From the NCBI RefSeq assembly GCF_000734965.1, contig NZ_JMTB01000121.1:1-64000 (forward strand): a stretch of DNA of 64,000 nt, read 5' to 3'. The notes under the pieces are model-generated. The model was given only the letters and a program-made list of their open reading frames with translations. It searched no databases and had not been told where the DNA came from. A program made the translations under genes and the position numbers. Positions within the stretch are counted from its first letter, which is position 1; each line of letters begins with the position of its first letter. Of this stretch, positions 43,673 to 52,793 are shown piece by piece. Source of the DNA: Trabulsiella guamensis ATCC 49490. GTDB lineage: Bacteria; Pseudomonadota; Gammaproteobacteria; Enterobacterales; Enterobacteriaceae.

Positions 43673-46600
43673 GCATGGATAGCACCAAAGAGTTGATTTT
43701 CCAGAATGAAATGATTGCTCAGATGGAAGCAAAAGGCTGGATTTGCGGTAAAGCTGACGGCTACGATCGCGAACGTGCACTTTACTCGCAGGATGCGCTG
43801 ACCTTTGTGCAGGCAACCCAGCCGCAGGAGTGGGAGAAGTTTGCCAAAATTTACCCTACCGATACCGAGCGTCATTTCCTCGATGCGCTGGTGGCGCAAC
43901 TGAAAAAAGCGGACATCAACGCCACCGATGTTTTATCTCGCACCTACGGCACGCTCGGCGTGCTGCGTCATGGTATCAAAAGCCATAACGCACGCTTTTC
44001 CCTGTGCCAGTTTAAACCGGAACATAACCTTAATCCGGAAACCCTGACGCGCTACAAACAGAATATCTGCCGCATCGTGCCGGAGCTGGTTTACAGCCCG
44101 CATGCGTCGAAAGCCGCGTTTGAAGAAACGGGCATCAAGGCCAAGAAATGGCGTATCGACCTGGTGTTGTTCGTCAATGGCCTGCCGGTAGCGACCCTTG
44201 AACTGAAGTCCGAATTTAAGCAGACGGTACAAAACGCTATTACGCAGTATAAGAAAACGCGTTTACCGAAAGATCCTGGCACCAATAAACCCGAGCCGCT
44301 GCTGACCTTTAAACGCGGTGCGCTGGTACACTTTGCCGTCAGCCAGTACGAAGTGTTTATGGCGACCAAACTGGATGGCGATAAAACCTTCTTCCTGCCG
44401 TTTAACAAAGGCACCCATGACGGCGGCGCGGGGAACGATATCCCGGAAGATGCAAACGACTACGCCACCAGCTACCTGTGGAATGAGGTGCTGCTGCCAG
44501 ACAATCTGCTGAAAATTCTTGCGAGCTTCGTGCATCTGCAAATCGTCGAAAAAGAAAACGCCATTGGCCTGAAGTACAAAAGCGAGAGCCTGATTTTCCC
44601 GCGCTATCACCAGTGGGACGTGGTGAACAAACTGATCACCGCCGCCACAGTGGAAGGCACCGGCAATAAATATCTGATCCAGCACAGCGCGGGGTCGGGC
44701 AAATCGAACTCTATCGCCTGGACGGCCCATCAGCTTTCCCGCCTGTACGATGAAAATGGCGAGAAGCAGTTCCACTCGGTGATTGTGGTGACGGACCGCA
44801 CCGTGCTTGACGACCAGTTGCAGGACACCATCTATCAGTTTGAGCATCAGGACGGCGTGGTCGGGCGTATCAATAACAAAGAAGGCGACGGTTCGAAATC
44901 GGAGAAGCTGGCGAGCGCACTGGAAAACTCACAGCCGATAATCATCGTCACCATTCAGACCTTCCCGTTCGTTCTGAAGGCGATTGAAAACAGCGTCAGC
45001 CTCAAGCAGCGAAAATACGCGGTGATCGCTGATGAAGCACACTCTTCGCAGAGCGGCTCTACGGCGCGTCAGCTGAAAGAAGTGCTGATGACCGAAGAGG
45101 CGGAAGACGATGTGGAGATGTCTTCAGAAGATATTCTGGACGCTACCGTCTCCGCGCGTAAAGGCAGCAGCAATCTCAACTATTACGCCTTCACCGCCAC
45201 GCCGAAAGCAAAAACACTGGAGCTGTTTGGCCGTCGTCCTAACCCGCAGGAACCGGCATCGAAAACCAACAAACCGGAAGCGTTCCACGTTTACTCCATG
45301 CGTCAGGCAATCGAAGAAGGCTTTATTCTAGATGTACTTAAGAACTACACCAACTACAAAGTGGCGTACAAACTGCTGCAAAAGCTGGACGATCCTGACC
45401 GGGAAGTGGACAGCAAGAAAGCGAAGATCAAACTGAACCAGTGGGTCTCTCTGCACGATCATAACGTGTCGCAGAAAGTGAAGGTAATTGTTGAGCACTT
45501 CCGTAAGCATGTTATGCACTTACTGGCTGGCCAGGCGAAAGCGATGGTGGTGACCAGTTCGCGTAAAGCGGCGGTGCGCTACAAGCTGGCGTTTGATAAA
45601 TACATCGCCGAGCAAAAGTACGACAAGATCAGCGCGATGGTGGCATTCTCCGGGGAAGTGGAATTCCATGAAGATGATCACAACAGCCTTGCGCTGCTCA
45701 ATCAAAAGTTCACCGAGATCAATATGAACCCAGGCCTGAAAGGCCGGGATATGCGTAAAGCGTTTGATACCGACGACTACCAGGTGATGCTGGTGGCTAA
45801 CAAATTCCAGACCGGTTTTGACCAGCCCAAGCTGTGCGCCATGTACGTGGATAAAAAGCTGGGCGGTGTGGAGTGCGTACAGACGCTGTCGCGCCTGAAC
45901 CGTACTTATCCCGGGAAGGCGCAGTCCGGCACCTTTGTGCTCGATTTTTACAACGAACCCGACGAGATTTTGGCTGCTTTCCAGCCGTACTACCAGACCG
46001 CGGAACTAACGGATGTCAGCGATCCGCAGCTCGTCTTTGAGCTTTATGAAAAGCTTCGTACCAGTGGCATTTTCCTGTGGAACGAAGTGGAGCAGTTCTG
46101 CGAGGCGTTCTTCAGCAAAAACAAATCAAACGCAGCCATTAGCAATATTTGCAAACCTGCAGTAGAACGCTGGAAGCACCGCTACACCTCGGCAATTGAG
46201 GCGTATGTGCTGGCCAAAGAGATGTTTGAACGCACCAAGAAGACCGGCGATGTTGTGCTGATCACTAATGCGGAAAACACCTTCAAAGAGTGCGAGAAAG
46301 AAAAAAGTAAGTTGGATATCTTCAAGAAAGATCTCGGCAGCTTTGTCCGCTTTTACGAGTTTATGTCGCAAATCGTCGATTACGATGACAAGAACTTAGA
46401 AAAACTAAGCCTGTTTGCCCGTCACCTGCGTCCGTTGCTGCATGAGCAGCGCATCGAAGAAGATGAGATTGATTTAAGCAACGTGGAGATGAGCCATTAC
46501 CGCCTGTCGAAGCTCCACGAACAGCACCTGAAGTTGCAGGAAGATGCGGCGGAGTACAAAATCAAACCGGGTAATGATGTCGGTACGGCGAAACCAAAGG

Positions 46601-46917
46601 ACAAAAAAGAAGAATTTCTGTCGAATATCCTGGCTCGTCTGAATGAGCTGTTTGTCACCGATAATCTGACCGATAAAGACATGATCAATTATGCTTTCGC
46701 GGTGCGCGACAAGCTGTCAGAAAACCAGGCTGTAATGACTCAGATTGCGAACAATACGCGCGAACAGGCGATGCTGGGCGATTTTCCGAAAGCCATTGAT
46801 GATGCCGTGATGGACAGCAACGACGCCCAGCAGGAGATGATGGTGCAATATCTTTCGAACCCTGAACTGGCGAAAGGCTTTGCCCGCGTAGTGTTTGATA
46901 TGTTGAAAGGGGCTTAA
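43669..46917 (+). CDS. hsdR: HsdR, motor and nuclease subunit of the type I system
   Basis: 1082 residues. The N-terminal PD-(D/E)xK nuclease reads RIDLVLFVNGLPVATLELKS with D and E-x-K near 160-185. The SF2 translocase has Walker A HSAGSGKSNS (about 341-350), DEAH in IADEAHSSQSG, SAT-like TATPKAKT, and motif VI QTLSRLNRTYPGK. Helical C-terminal domain binds HsdM. With functional HsdM and HsdS it pumps unmodified DNA and cuts at a distance. Its start lies within the hsdS stop. With the amber codon in hsdS, activity depends on whether the truncated HsdS can still assemble. Confidence 0.95.
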   Translation: MSMDSTKELIFQNEMIAQMEAKGWICGKADGYDRERALYSQDALTFVQATQPQEWEKFAKIYPTDTERHFLDALVAQLKKADINATDVLSRTYGTLGVLRHGIKSHNARFSLCQFKPEHNLNPETLTRYKQNICRIVPELVYSPHASKAAFEETGIKAKKWRIDLVLFVNGLPVATLELKSEFKQTVQNAITQYKKTRLPKDPGTNKPEPLLTFKRGALVHFAVSQYEVFMATKLDGDKTFFLPFNKGTHDGGAGNDIPEDANDYATSYLWNEVLLPDNLLKILASFVHLQIVEKENAIGLKYKSESLIFPRYHQWDVVNKLITAATVEGTGNKYLIQHSAGSGKSNSIAWTAHQLSRLYDENGEKQFHSVIVVTDRTVLDDQLQDTIYQFEHQDGVVGRINNKEGDGSKSEKLASALENSQPIIIVTIQTFPFVLKAIENSVSLKQRKYAVIADEAHSSQSGSTARQLKEVLMTEEAEDDVEMSSEDILDATVSARKGSSNLNYYAFTATPKAKTLELFGRRPNPQEPASKTNKPEAFHVYSMRQAIEEGFILDVLKNYTNYKVAYKLLQKLDDPDREVDSKKAKIKLNQWVSLHDHNVSQKVKVIVEHFRKHVMHLLAGQAKAMVVTSSRKAAVRYKLAFDKYIAEQKYDKISAMVAFSGEVEFHEDDHNSLALLNQKFTEINMNPGLKGRDMRKAFDTDDYQVMLVANKFQTGFDQPKLCAMYVDKKLGGVECVQTLSRLNRTYPGKAQSGTFVLDFYNEPDEILAAFQPYYQTAELTDVSDPQLVFELYEKLRTSGIFLWNEVEQFCEAFFSKNKSNAAISNICKPAVERWKHRYTSAIEAYVLAKEMFERTKKTGDVVLITNAENTFKECEKEKSKLDIFKKDLGSFVRFYEFMSQIVDYDDKNLEKLSLFARHLRPLLHEQRIEEDEIDLSNVEMSHYRLSKLHEQHLKLQEDAAEYKIKPGNDVGTAKPKDKKEEFLSNILARLNELFVTDNLTDKDMINYAFAVRDKLSENQAVMTQIANNTREQAMLGDFPKAIDDAVMDSNDAQQEMMVQYLSNPELAKGFARVVFDMLKGA

Positions 46918-46968
46918 GTTTTAACTGATATTAACGAGATCATCGCAAGGTACTATCCGGGAATATCG

Positions 46969-46992
46969 TAGCGGTAGCCGCTAAGGTTTTTT
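46969..46992 (+). terminator. Terminator after hsdR
   Basis: TAGCGG / CCGCTA stem with TAG loop, then AGG and six T. Confidence 0.65.
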
Positions 46993-47054
46993 GATGCCTA
47001 AGGATAACAAGCATATGATCTTTCGTAATTTCTATTTCTCACTAAGGAACGGAT

Positions 47055-48062
47055 ATGAGTAACAGAATGTGGATGATTCGTGGTGATGGCGGTAAACTCT
47101 ATGATGATTTCCGCGATAAACAAATTGTGGGTATCGGTTGGTCTCAGCTTGCTCCTTTGGTTAAGCCCGGTTTATCCCGAGCTCAGTTACTTCAGTTATA
47201 TCAGGAGGCAGATCCGTTAACCAAGTTAGGAACTGCACGTTCTGGCGCATCGCAAGTATGGCGTTTTGTAAATGAAATCCAAAAGGGTGATTGGGTTATT
47301 ACTTATTCACCAGCCAACCGTACTTACCTTTTGGGCAAAGTCATATCCGACTTCCAATATCATCCTGAATGGGTTGAAGAAGGGATGGGGATTGCTCGTC
47401 AGGTAAAATGGAACGCTGAAGAAATTGACCGCGACAGGTTATCTTCAGCTACCAAAAATACCCTTGGTTCCACGCTGACGGTTTTCCAGCTTCCGGAATA
47501 CGCGCTCGGAGAGCTTTTACAGGATAAGAAACCCGTCGTTGATGTTATTACTCGAAATCCAATCGCCCTTGATGAAGATGAAGTTATCTCTGATCCACTC
47601 CGGGATATGGAAATACTGGCGTTTGAAGGTATTAAAGATCGCATTAATTCTCTTGATTGGGATGAGATGCAAGATTTAGTTGCTGGAGTTTTACGCAGCA
47701 TGGGATATAAAACACAGGTTTCTCCTGCGGGCCCTGATCGCGGGAAAGATATCATCGCTTCACCTGATGGGTTTGGTTTTGAAAACCCGCGCATTATCGT
47801 TGAGGTAAAGCACCGTAGAGAACAGATGGGAAGCCAACAGATTCGCAGCTTTATCGGTGGCAGACACAAAGACGATCGCGGGCTTTATGTCAGCACGGGC
47901 GGTTTTACCAAGGATGCTCGTTATGAAGCAGATCGTTCGACGATACCGCTGACTCTTTGGACGCTGGACGATCTTGTCCGGGCGCTTATTGAAAACTATG
48001 AGCAAGTTGATCTCGAGACCAAACTTTTGGTTCCGCTGAAAAAAACCTTCTTACCTGCTTAA
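47055..48062 (+). CDS. Mrr-like restriction endonuclease with N-terminal reader-like domain
   Basis: 335 residues. The C-terminal part (about 200-335) is an Mrr_cat PD-(D/E)xK nuclease: Glu206 (DWDEMQDLV), Asp232 (DRGKD), Glu250 and Lys252 (VEVKHR) and GSQQIRSFIGG. The N-terminal 150 residues (MWMIRGDGGKLYDDF, VGIGWSQ, GDWVITYS, YLLGKVISDF) look like an EVE/PUA-type fold, which in type IV restriction enzymes recognises modified bases; this is similarity of pattern only. It follows hsdR, as mrr does in the E. coli immigration-control region, and probably cuts DNA carrying foreign modification. It has its own ribosome-binding site (AAGGA). Confidence 0.82.
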   Translation: MSNRMWMIRGDGGKLYDDFRDKQIVGIGWSQLAPLVKPGLSRAQLLQLYQEADPLTKLGTARSGASQVWRFVNEIQKGDWVITYSPANRTYLLGKVISDFQYHPEWVEEGMGIARQVKWNAEEIDRDRLSSATKNTLGSTLTVFQLPEYALGELLQDKKPVVDVITRNPIALDEDEVISDPLRDMEILAFEGIKDRINSLDWDEMQDLVAGVLRSMGYKTQVSPAGPDRGKDIIASPDGFGFENPRIIVEVKHRREQMGSQQIRSFIGGRHKDDRGLYVSTGGFTKDARYEADRSTIPLTLWTLDDLVRALIENYEQVDLETKLLVPLKKTFLPA

Positions 48063-48075
48063 CTCTCATTATAAT

Positions 48076-48104
48076 AGCCATATCGGTGTTGTACTGATAT
48101 GGCT
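48076..48104. terminator. Bidirectional terminator after the Mrr-like gene
   Basis: AGCCATATC / GATATGGCT, nine pairs with an 11-base loop, between two convergent genes. Confidence 0.7.
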
Positions 48105-48163
48105 TTGTTACTAACCGGCTTCATCCGAGTTTTTGTCTGTGATTGCTGGTGCGTGTAATATAA

Positions 48164-49324
48164 TTAAGATACGTTATGTTTTATAATATTAAATTCACGT
48201 AATTCATTTTTTTGAAATGCATGGCATTCTCTTGCTTTTTCTTTTAGAGTATCATTTAACTTTCCATCATATATTTTATCCGCTGGGATAAATTTAATGC
48301 TGTTGTTATACGCATCCAAAACATGAACAGGGCATACCAATTTAATATCGCCAAATGAGTACATTGTTATTCCGTCAATTAAATAATGGCCTTTCCCAGT
48401 GGTTTTTCTCGAGTTCCAGTTTTTTATATTGAAGATTTCAATTGGATACTGTTCTTCGTTAATTAGATATGAATGAGGGTTGTAATTATTAATCCCTAAT
48501 ATTTTCATCGATGCATTTATGACGAGGACAGGGAGAGGTGTTATTACCCATGACATCGAAAACAATGAAAAGAACACTGCATATCCTGTCATTAACATTC
48601 TTGCTTTAGATTCGTGCTCTCTTATATATACAATTCCAGGAATTAGAGCAAAATTGACAGCAAATAATGATGTGGCTAATACATATACAATTAACGTGCT
48701 ATCGCTAATATTCTCTGAGATTCTATTTATAATGATAGAAAGAGGGAAGGCGTAGAAAGCAGTCATAACGCAAATCAATAACGGTATGGTAATGTAGTAA
48801 TGATATTTCACTTTCAGGTCGTTTTTATTGAATGAAATGTTGATTTTTGGAGAAAGGATTCTTCTGTTAAGGAAATAGGATAGTAATAAGCTTAAAGTGA
48901 TTGTTAATAAGATTGATGCAATCATAATGGCTAAGGTATTGCTCTCATTATGAGAAATTAACCACGTAGAAAATATGAATAGACTGACTGCAAAAGAAGA
49001 GACAATAATAGCGATTTTGATGAAATTATTCTTTATTCCTATTTCTGATAAAATGTTATTCCCCAATTTTTTAATAATTAACGCTAAGGTAATTGAAGGA
49101 AGAAATATGATAAGTGAAATTGAAAATAAACTCACCAGGAAAGTGGATGCGACTACAATGAACATGTCTTTAAACGAAATAGATGGAATGAATATATCTA
49201 GCCAGCCTAAGCGATTGAGATAAAGCCAGATAACAAATAATGCTAAAAATCCCATTAGCAAAGCCGGTGTAATGATTTTTTTGGCTATGACAGAAAGCTT
49301 CGTTTGTAGTTCATCGTCGTGCAT
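48164..49324 (-). CDS. Unrecognised polytopic membrane protein
   Basis: 386 residues with about eight hydrophobic segments in the first 270, then a soluble tail of ~115 residues (SYLINEEQYPIEIFNIKNWNS, AFQKNELREFNIIKH). Very AT-rich and full of Ile, Lys and Asn, so base composition is unlike the core genes and suggests recent transfer. I recognise no catalytic or transport motif. It stands alone on the minus strand between the Mrr-like gene and small regulatory genes. It could be a defence-island membrane effector or a bacteriocin-type immunity protein; neither is supported beyond location. Confidence 0.7.
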   Translation of the reverse strand: MHDDELQTKLSVIAKKIITPALLMGFLALFVIWLYLNRLGWLDIFIPSISFKDMFIVVASTFLVSLFSISLIIFLPSITLALIIKKLGNNILSEIGIKNNFIKIAIIVSSFAVSLFIFSTWLISHNESNTLAIMIASILLTITLSLLLSYFLNRRILSPKINISFNKNDLKVKYHYYITIPLLICVMTAFYAFPLSIIINRISENISDSTLIVYVLATSLFAVNFALIPGIVYIREHESKARMLMTGYAVFFSLFSMSWVITPLPVLVINASMKILGINNYNPHSYLINEEQYPIEIFNIKNWNSRKTTGKGHYLIDGITMYSFGDIKLVCPVHVLDAYNNSIKFIPADKIYDGKLNDTLKEKARECHAFQKNELREFNIIKHNVS

Positions 49325-49632
49325 TTTATCACCTGTCTAATGTTTCATTTATCATGAGATAATGAGCCGTTGCCGTTGACTATTTTAGCCTTGTTATCTT
49401 TATGGAAATTGATTTTTTTTATGCCCTAATCATTCCATAAATTAAATTTATTGTGTTAAAGTGAATTTTATGGCTTGCATCGAATTGAAGAGTTAATACT
49501 GTTGCTGGCCATGTTACCATCTCATAAATTATAATTTCACCAACGCCGACTATTCGCTGTGGTTACTTTTTCGGGTATGGCATAAAGAGACTATGCGAAA
49601 ATTTACCCCTTTATTATATCCGGGCAGATTCG
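49325..49632. other. AT-rich intergenic stretch
   Basis: 308 bases between two minus-strand genes. I see no open frame with a start, no strong hairpin and no repeat. It presumably contains the promoter of the membrane protein gene. Confidence 0.5.
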
Positions 49633-49875
49633 TTATTTATTAAGTTCCCAAAACCCCTTCGGTGATAGTTCTACTGCTTTGATTCGTCCAGCATGGCGTA
49701 GCCGGTTTGCAGCCCAACGTATATCGTACTGCCAGGTGAAAAACAGATCTCCACTGGTCTTTAATTCTTTCTCGTAGGTTTTCCAAATGAACTTCGCAAC
49801 CTGAACGATAGTTGCTTTGCCACTATGGGCTTCCAGTGCAGCGATAACACATTTTTCCAGATCTTGTTTCTGCAT
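49633..49875 (-). CDS. Small conserved hypothetical protein with winged-helix-like pattern
   Basis: 80 residues, ATG at 49875 preceded by AAGGATG. The pattern of KCVIAALEAHSGKATIVQVAKFIW then RWAANRLRHAGRIKAVELSPKGFWEL suggests a small winged helix: two helices, a turn, and a C-terminal wing, as in many putative phage- or island-borne DNA-binding proteins. No function can be assigned. It lies downstream of the XRE regulator on the same strand with 40 bases between, so the two may be co-transcribed. Confidence 0.65.
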   Translation of the reverse strand: MQKQDLEKCVIAALEAHSGKATIVQVAKFIWKTYEKELKTSGDLFFTWQYDIRWAANRLRHAGRIKAVELSPKGFWELNK

Positions 49876-49915
49876 TTCGGTTCATCCTTATAAAAGAGAG
49901 CCAATACCTAAATTC

Positions 49916-50167
49916 TCAGCCCTTTCTTGCAAACCAACCCGCCACCACCTCAGCCAAATCATCCTCAACTGTATAAAAGTAACAAGCCGGGATATTCAGA
50001 ACGGCCGCCAGCTTACAGGCCAACGCAAAATCAGGTGTGTGGATCCCTCGTTCATACTGGTTCATCCGGGCGCTTGCAGTGGCTTCATCGATGCCCGCGA
50101 GAATGCCCAATTTTTGCTGGGACAGGCCAGCTCTCAGGCGCGCTTCTTTTAAACGGTGTGGCAGCAT
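49916..50167 (-). CDS. XRE-family HTH regulator
   Basis: 83 residues, almost entirely a helix-turn-helix of the Cro/C1 type: LKEARLRAGLSQQKLGILAG as helices 1-2, EATASARMNQYERG for the recognition helix and turn, DFALACKLAAVLNIPACYFY closing the fold. Similar short regulators control prophage or island promoters. It is transcribed away from the Nlp-like gene, with a 126-base shared control region that contains a perfect palindrome, probably the site it binds. The gene overlaps no neighbour. Confidence 0.85.
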   Translation of the reverse strand: MLPHRLKEARLRAGLSQQKLGILAGIDEATASARMNQYERGIHTPDFALACKLAAVLNIPACYFYTVEDDLAEVVAGWFARKG

Positions 50168-50226
50168 GATGATCCCGAATGTCTGGAAACAGAATCATGA
50201 TTTTGGTATTTAGCAGTTGAAAATGT

Positions 50227-50245
50227 ACTAAGCATTCCTTAGTAT
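50227..50245. promoter_or_regulatory. Palindromic operator between the two divergent regulators
   Basis: TACTAAG and CTTAGTA are a perfect seven-base inverted repeat with a five-base spacer. Its place between the divergent genes makes it the likely operator for one or both regulators. Confidence 0.6.
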
Positions 50246-50293
50246 TTGCGGTGAAAATCTGAACTGCCAGGTTGATTCAAAGAGGTTACGTAT

Positions 50294-50554
50294 ATGGAAA
50301 GAAAAGATATGCATCCGGCTGATATTATTGCTCTATTACATAAGCGGAAATCATCATTAGCCGCACTATCCCGCCAGTCGGGATTGGGCTCTTCCACGCT
50401 TGCCAACGCGCTGAGCAAGCCATGGCCCAAAGGCGAATATCTCATTGCAGAAGCGCTGGATCTTGAGCCAAGTATTATCTGGCCGAGCCGTTATTTTGAT
50501 GAAAAGGGTAATTTGATTGATCGCCGAAAACTAATGCGTTCTGTGAACAAATGA
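50294..50554 (+). CDS. Nlp/Ner-type DNA-binding regulator (SfsB-like)
   Basis: 86 residues. It matches the Ner/Nlp group of small HTH proteins: MHPADIIALLHKRKSSLAALSRQSGLGSSTLANALSKPWPKGEYLIAEALDLEPSIIWPSRY. In phage Mu, Ner represses early transcription; E. coli Nlp/SfsB affects maltose gene expression. Here it faces away from the XRE regulator. It may be a chromosomal relative of SfsB or a leftover from a Mu-like phage; no other Mu gene is visible nearby, so I favour an independent regulator. Confidence 0.85.
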   Translation: MERKDMHPADIIALLHKRKSSLAALSRQSGLGSSTLANALSKPWPKGEYLIAEALDLEPSIIWPSRYFDEKGNLIDRRKLMRSVNK

Positions 50555-50587
50555 TCGGGTTGCTGGGGCATAGCTAAAACCATTTCT

Positions 50588-50800
50588 CTATGCCTCCGGC
50601 CTGGCTCCCTTCCACACACAAATACTCCCAACAAACTCCCAAACCCTTTCCCTTGCTCTCCTCGCCATCCCCTCATCAAACGCCGGTTCGTGGCGGGCGA
50701 TGAATCCACGCCCTTGCCATTCCTCGCGCACATGCTGGATGTGCGCGTTTATGCCATAAATTTCATGCAGAATGACAACAGCCTGGCAGTTGGCGGCCAC
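50588..50800 (-). pseudogene. Remnant of a dienelactone hydrolase-family gene
   Basis: Only the first ~35 residues look like the family (QAVVILHEIYGINAHIQHV, then WQGRGF, the oxyanion-hole strand and first helix of DLH alpha/beta hydrolases). After that the frame becomes Arg/Glu-rich and stops at 70 residues, with no nucleophile elbow GxCxG or catalytic Asp/His. It therefore looks like a 5' fragment joined to unrelated sequence. It is just downstream of the zinc-ribbon gene on the same strand. Confidence 0.45.
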
Positions 50801-50807
50801 GGTGGGT

Positions 50808-51059
50808 TTAGTCGTCCGCTTTATGCGCCCAGGCGGGCATTGCGGTCAGGTAGCGCTTCGCGCGCTTACGGGATTCTTCGGGGCCGACATGCTGCCAGCT
50901 GTCGAGAAATTCCGCGGTACCGGCAAGGGCTTCTTCCCAGGGTTTCAGGTTCCCTTCTTTGTCGCTGCAATAGAAACAATATTTATCGCTGGCGCTCGGC
51001 TGGTCCATTACAGACATCGGTACGCCACAGGCTTCACAGAACTTATCGAATGTTGGCAT
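50808..51059 (-). CDS. Small zinc-ribbon protein
   Basis: 83 residues. Four cysteines form a treble or ribbon site: CEAC (about 8-11) and CFYC (about 28-31), in the pattern CEACGVPM...YCFYCSDKEG that I know from putative zinc-ribbon domain proteins (zf-ribbon_2 type) of enterobacteria. The rest (WEEALAGTAEFLDSWQHVGPEESRKRAKRYLTAMPAW) is helical. Function unknown. Its stop is seven bases from the start of the hydrolase remnant; the two may once have been an operon. Confidence 0.8.
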   Translation of the reverse strand: MPTFDKFCEACGVPMSVMDQPSASDKYCFYCSDKEGNLKPWEEALAGTAEFLDSWQHVGPEESRKRAKRYLTAMPAWAHKADD

Positions 51060-51353
51060 GGTACTCTCCTTGTGTTGTGGTTGTGGCTAATAAATATACT
51101 AATTTTCCCTTTCTGTAATGCCATGTCAGATCAAACAATCCTGATGGTAATGCCACAATCATTGACTAAACGTATATATATTTGGCTTAAGGATTGATAC
51201 GCTCGGCATCCACTCATCAAAACAAGGGACTGTTGTGCTGGAAATCTTTTCTTAACCCGCTGAAAAATATCTCACCGATATTTTTCGCATAACAAACGCC
51301 ATGGTTCGTTTTTTAACGGATCCAGTTTTGTATGGGTTAAAGAAAGGTACAGT

Positions 51354-51953
51354 ATGCAAGTCACATGGACGGTCAGCCCTGTCGGCTACCAGGGGATTGT
51401 AAAACGCTGCCCGGCGTGCAACGTCAAACGCGAGTTTCTTCCGGCTGGGGCGTTCCGGATGAATTCACAGAAAAAGAGGCTTGATGTCTGGAGTATTTAT
51501 AAATGTACGCACTGCGATTACACCTGGAATATCAGCCTGTTCTCACGCCTGCCAGTAAGCCGCATTAACCACTCGCTCTATCGCAGGATCATGGCCAATG
51601 ATGAAGCAACGCTGATGTATTTTTCGCATGATGATCAGGTCCTCAAGCGCAATAATGCGGTGTTGTCAGGCGCGCCAGAATTTCACGTTCAGGAGCAGTG
51701 GTCTGCGGGGCATCCGTGCAATAAACGATTGAAGGTGCACATCAGGTTACATTGTTCGTTTCAGGTTAGTCTGTTGTCAGTGATGAAAAAACAGCTTTCC
51801 CTCACCGCCAGTGAAATAAAAAAACGGGTTGTGACGGGTGAAATTGCCGGTGTTACTCTGAAGGACCTTAAATCGACAAAGCGGAAGACAGCCGGAGTTG
51901 TGATATGGGTTTCAGCCAGCGTCTTTTATTCCGGGAGGAAAATCATGCTGTAA
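51354..51953 (+). CDS. DUF1062 family protein
   Basis: 199 residues. The N-terminus has CPAC (19-22) and CTHC (about 53-56), a zinc-ribbon-like pair, in WTVSPVGYQGIVKRCPACNVKREFLP and YKCTHCDYTWNISLFSRLPV, diagnostic of DUF1062. The C-terminal half resembles an RNA- or DNA-binding helix set (LTASEIKKRVVTGEIAGVTL). The role is unknown. It is a single gene with its own ribosome-binding site (AAAGG) and is followed by a strong hairpin. The last residues (YSGRKIML) are normal for the family's basic end. Confidence 0.75.
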   Translation: MQVTWTVSPVGYQGIVKRCPACNVKREFLPAGAFRMNSQKKRLDVWSIYKCTHCDYTWNISLFSRLPVSRINHSLYRRIMANDEATLMYFSHDDQVLKRNNAVLSGAPEFHVQEQWSAGHPCNKRLKVHIRLHCSFQVSLLSVMKKQLSLTASEIKKRVVTGEIAGVTLKDLKSTKRKTAGVVIWVSASVFYSGRKIML

Positions 51954-52257
51954 CGCATGGGGAATTTGGAAAACTAAAAAACGATGCCGCCAGTCTGCGG
52001 CATCGTTACAATTTCAGAACAGAACGCTCAACGTATAATCGGCAGGTGAGTGACAGGACATGGATGAATATCACATTTTACTTTTCATTAACAATGATCT
52101 TTAAATAATGCTTTATAAGTAGATAAGAGGAAAAATGTCCAGTGAAACTATAAATTAATTTTTCCGCCTTAATTTTCCATTAAGAACTTTCTATAATTTT
52201 TGCGAGATCTTAATTTCCCATTTCAGGCATTTTAAGTTTATGTGTTTGATTTATTTC
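51954..52257. other. Intergenic stretch with one strong hairpin
   Basis: 304 bases. AACGATGCCGC / GCGGCATCGTT at 51980-52007 is a perfect 11-pair stem with a CAGTCT loop, probably the terminator of the DUF1062 gene although T-poor. The rest is AT-rich and I see no gene in it. Confidence 0.6.
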
Positions 52258-52623
52258 TCATTGTTGCAACCGATAATGCTCCTTGTTAGAATGATCGTTA
52301 ATATCTGCGGTCTCTTTTGATAAAAACCATTGATGGTGCTTTTGCATCTTATCCCGGATGACCTGGCCATATTTTTCCAGCGGTAGTAACAAATGTCTGA
52401 CTTTATAAATTGAAATACCACACTGGTCAGCCAGCTCTCTTGTAGACAGACCTTCAGTACTATGCTTATTTAGCAGATCGAGAATAAATACTTGTTCCGG
52501 AACCCTGACCGTAGCGAAGCCACTTATTCCCGTTTCCGCCGTCAACAGCTGCAGATTGTCGAGAGGAGCGTTGTAGTCCTGATGTAACGCACCTGAGTTG
52601 TAAGAACACAGCGAGAGTTTCAT
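52258..52623 (-). CDS. PapI/FaeA-like winged-helix regulator
   Basis: 121 residues. The centre (about 44-92) reads EQVFILDLLNKHSTEGLSTRELADQCGISIYKVRHLLLPLEKYGQVIRDK, the winged-helix pattern of fimbrial regulators such as PapI and FaeA, which act with Lrp in phase-variable switches. An N-terminal extension of ~40 residues and a His/Lys-rich tail are extra; PapI is about 77 residues. It is divergent from the ToxR-like gene, sharing a 170-base spacer, so it may control that promoter. No fimbrial genes are in the window. Confidence 0.6.
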   Translation of the reverse strand: MKLSLCSYNSGALHQDYNAPLDNLQLLTAETGISGFATVRVPEQVFILDLLNKHSTEGLSTRELADQCGISIYKVRHLLLPLEKYGQVIRDKMQKHHQWFLSKETADINDHSNKEHYRLQQ

Positions 52624-52793
52624 TTTGCAGACTCCACGGTTTTAAAGGAGTTTACAGTATGCCGCTCCACCCGGTTGGCTAGCAACGTTAGCTGAAGATG
52701 GACGAATAAATAGAGTTTTTATCTGTGATTTATCTCTTTTTTTTATGAAAACTCTATCTGTCGGCAGGAAACGCGGTTTGGTAAGGAGGTGAC

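Noticed and set aside
50588-50800. Functional dienelactone hydrolase
   Set aside because: Only the first strand and helix are recognisable; the nucleophile and catalytic Asp/His are absent.
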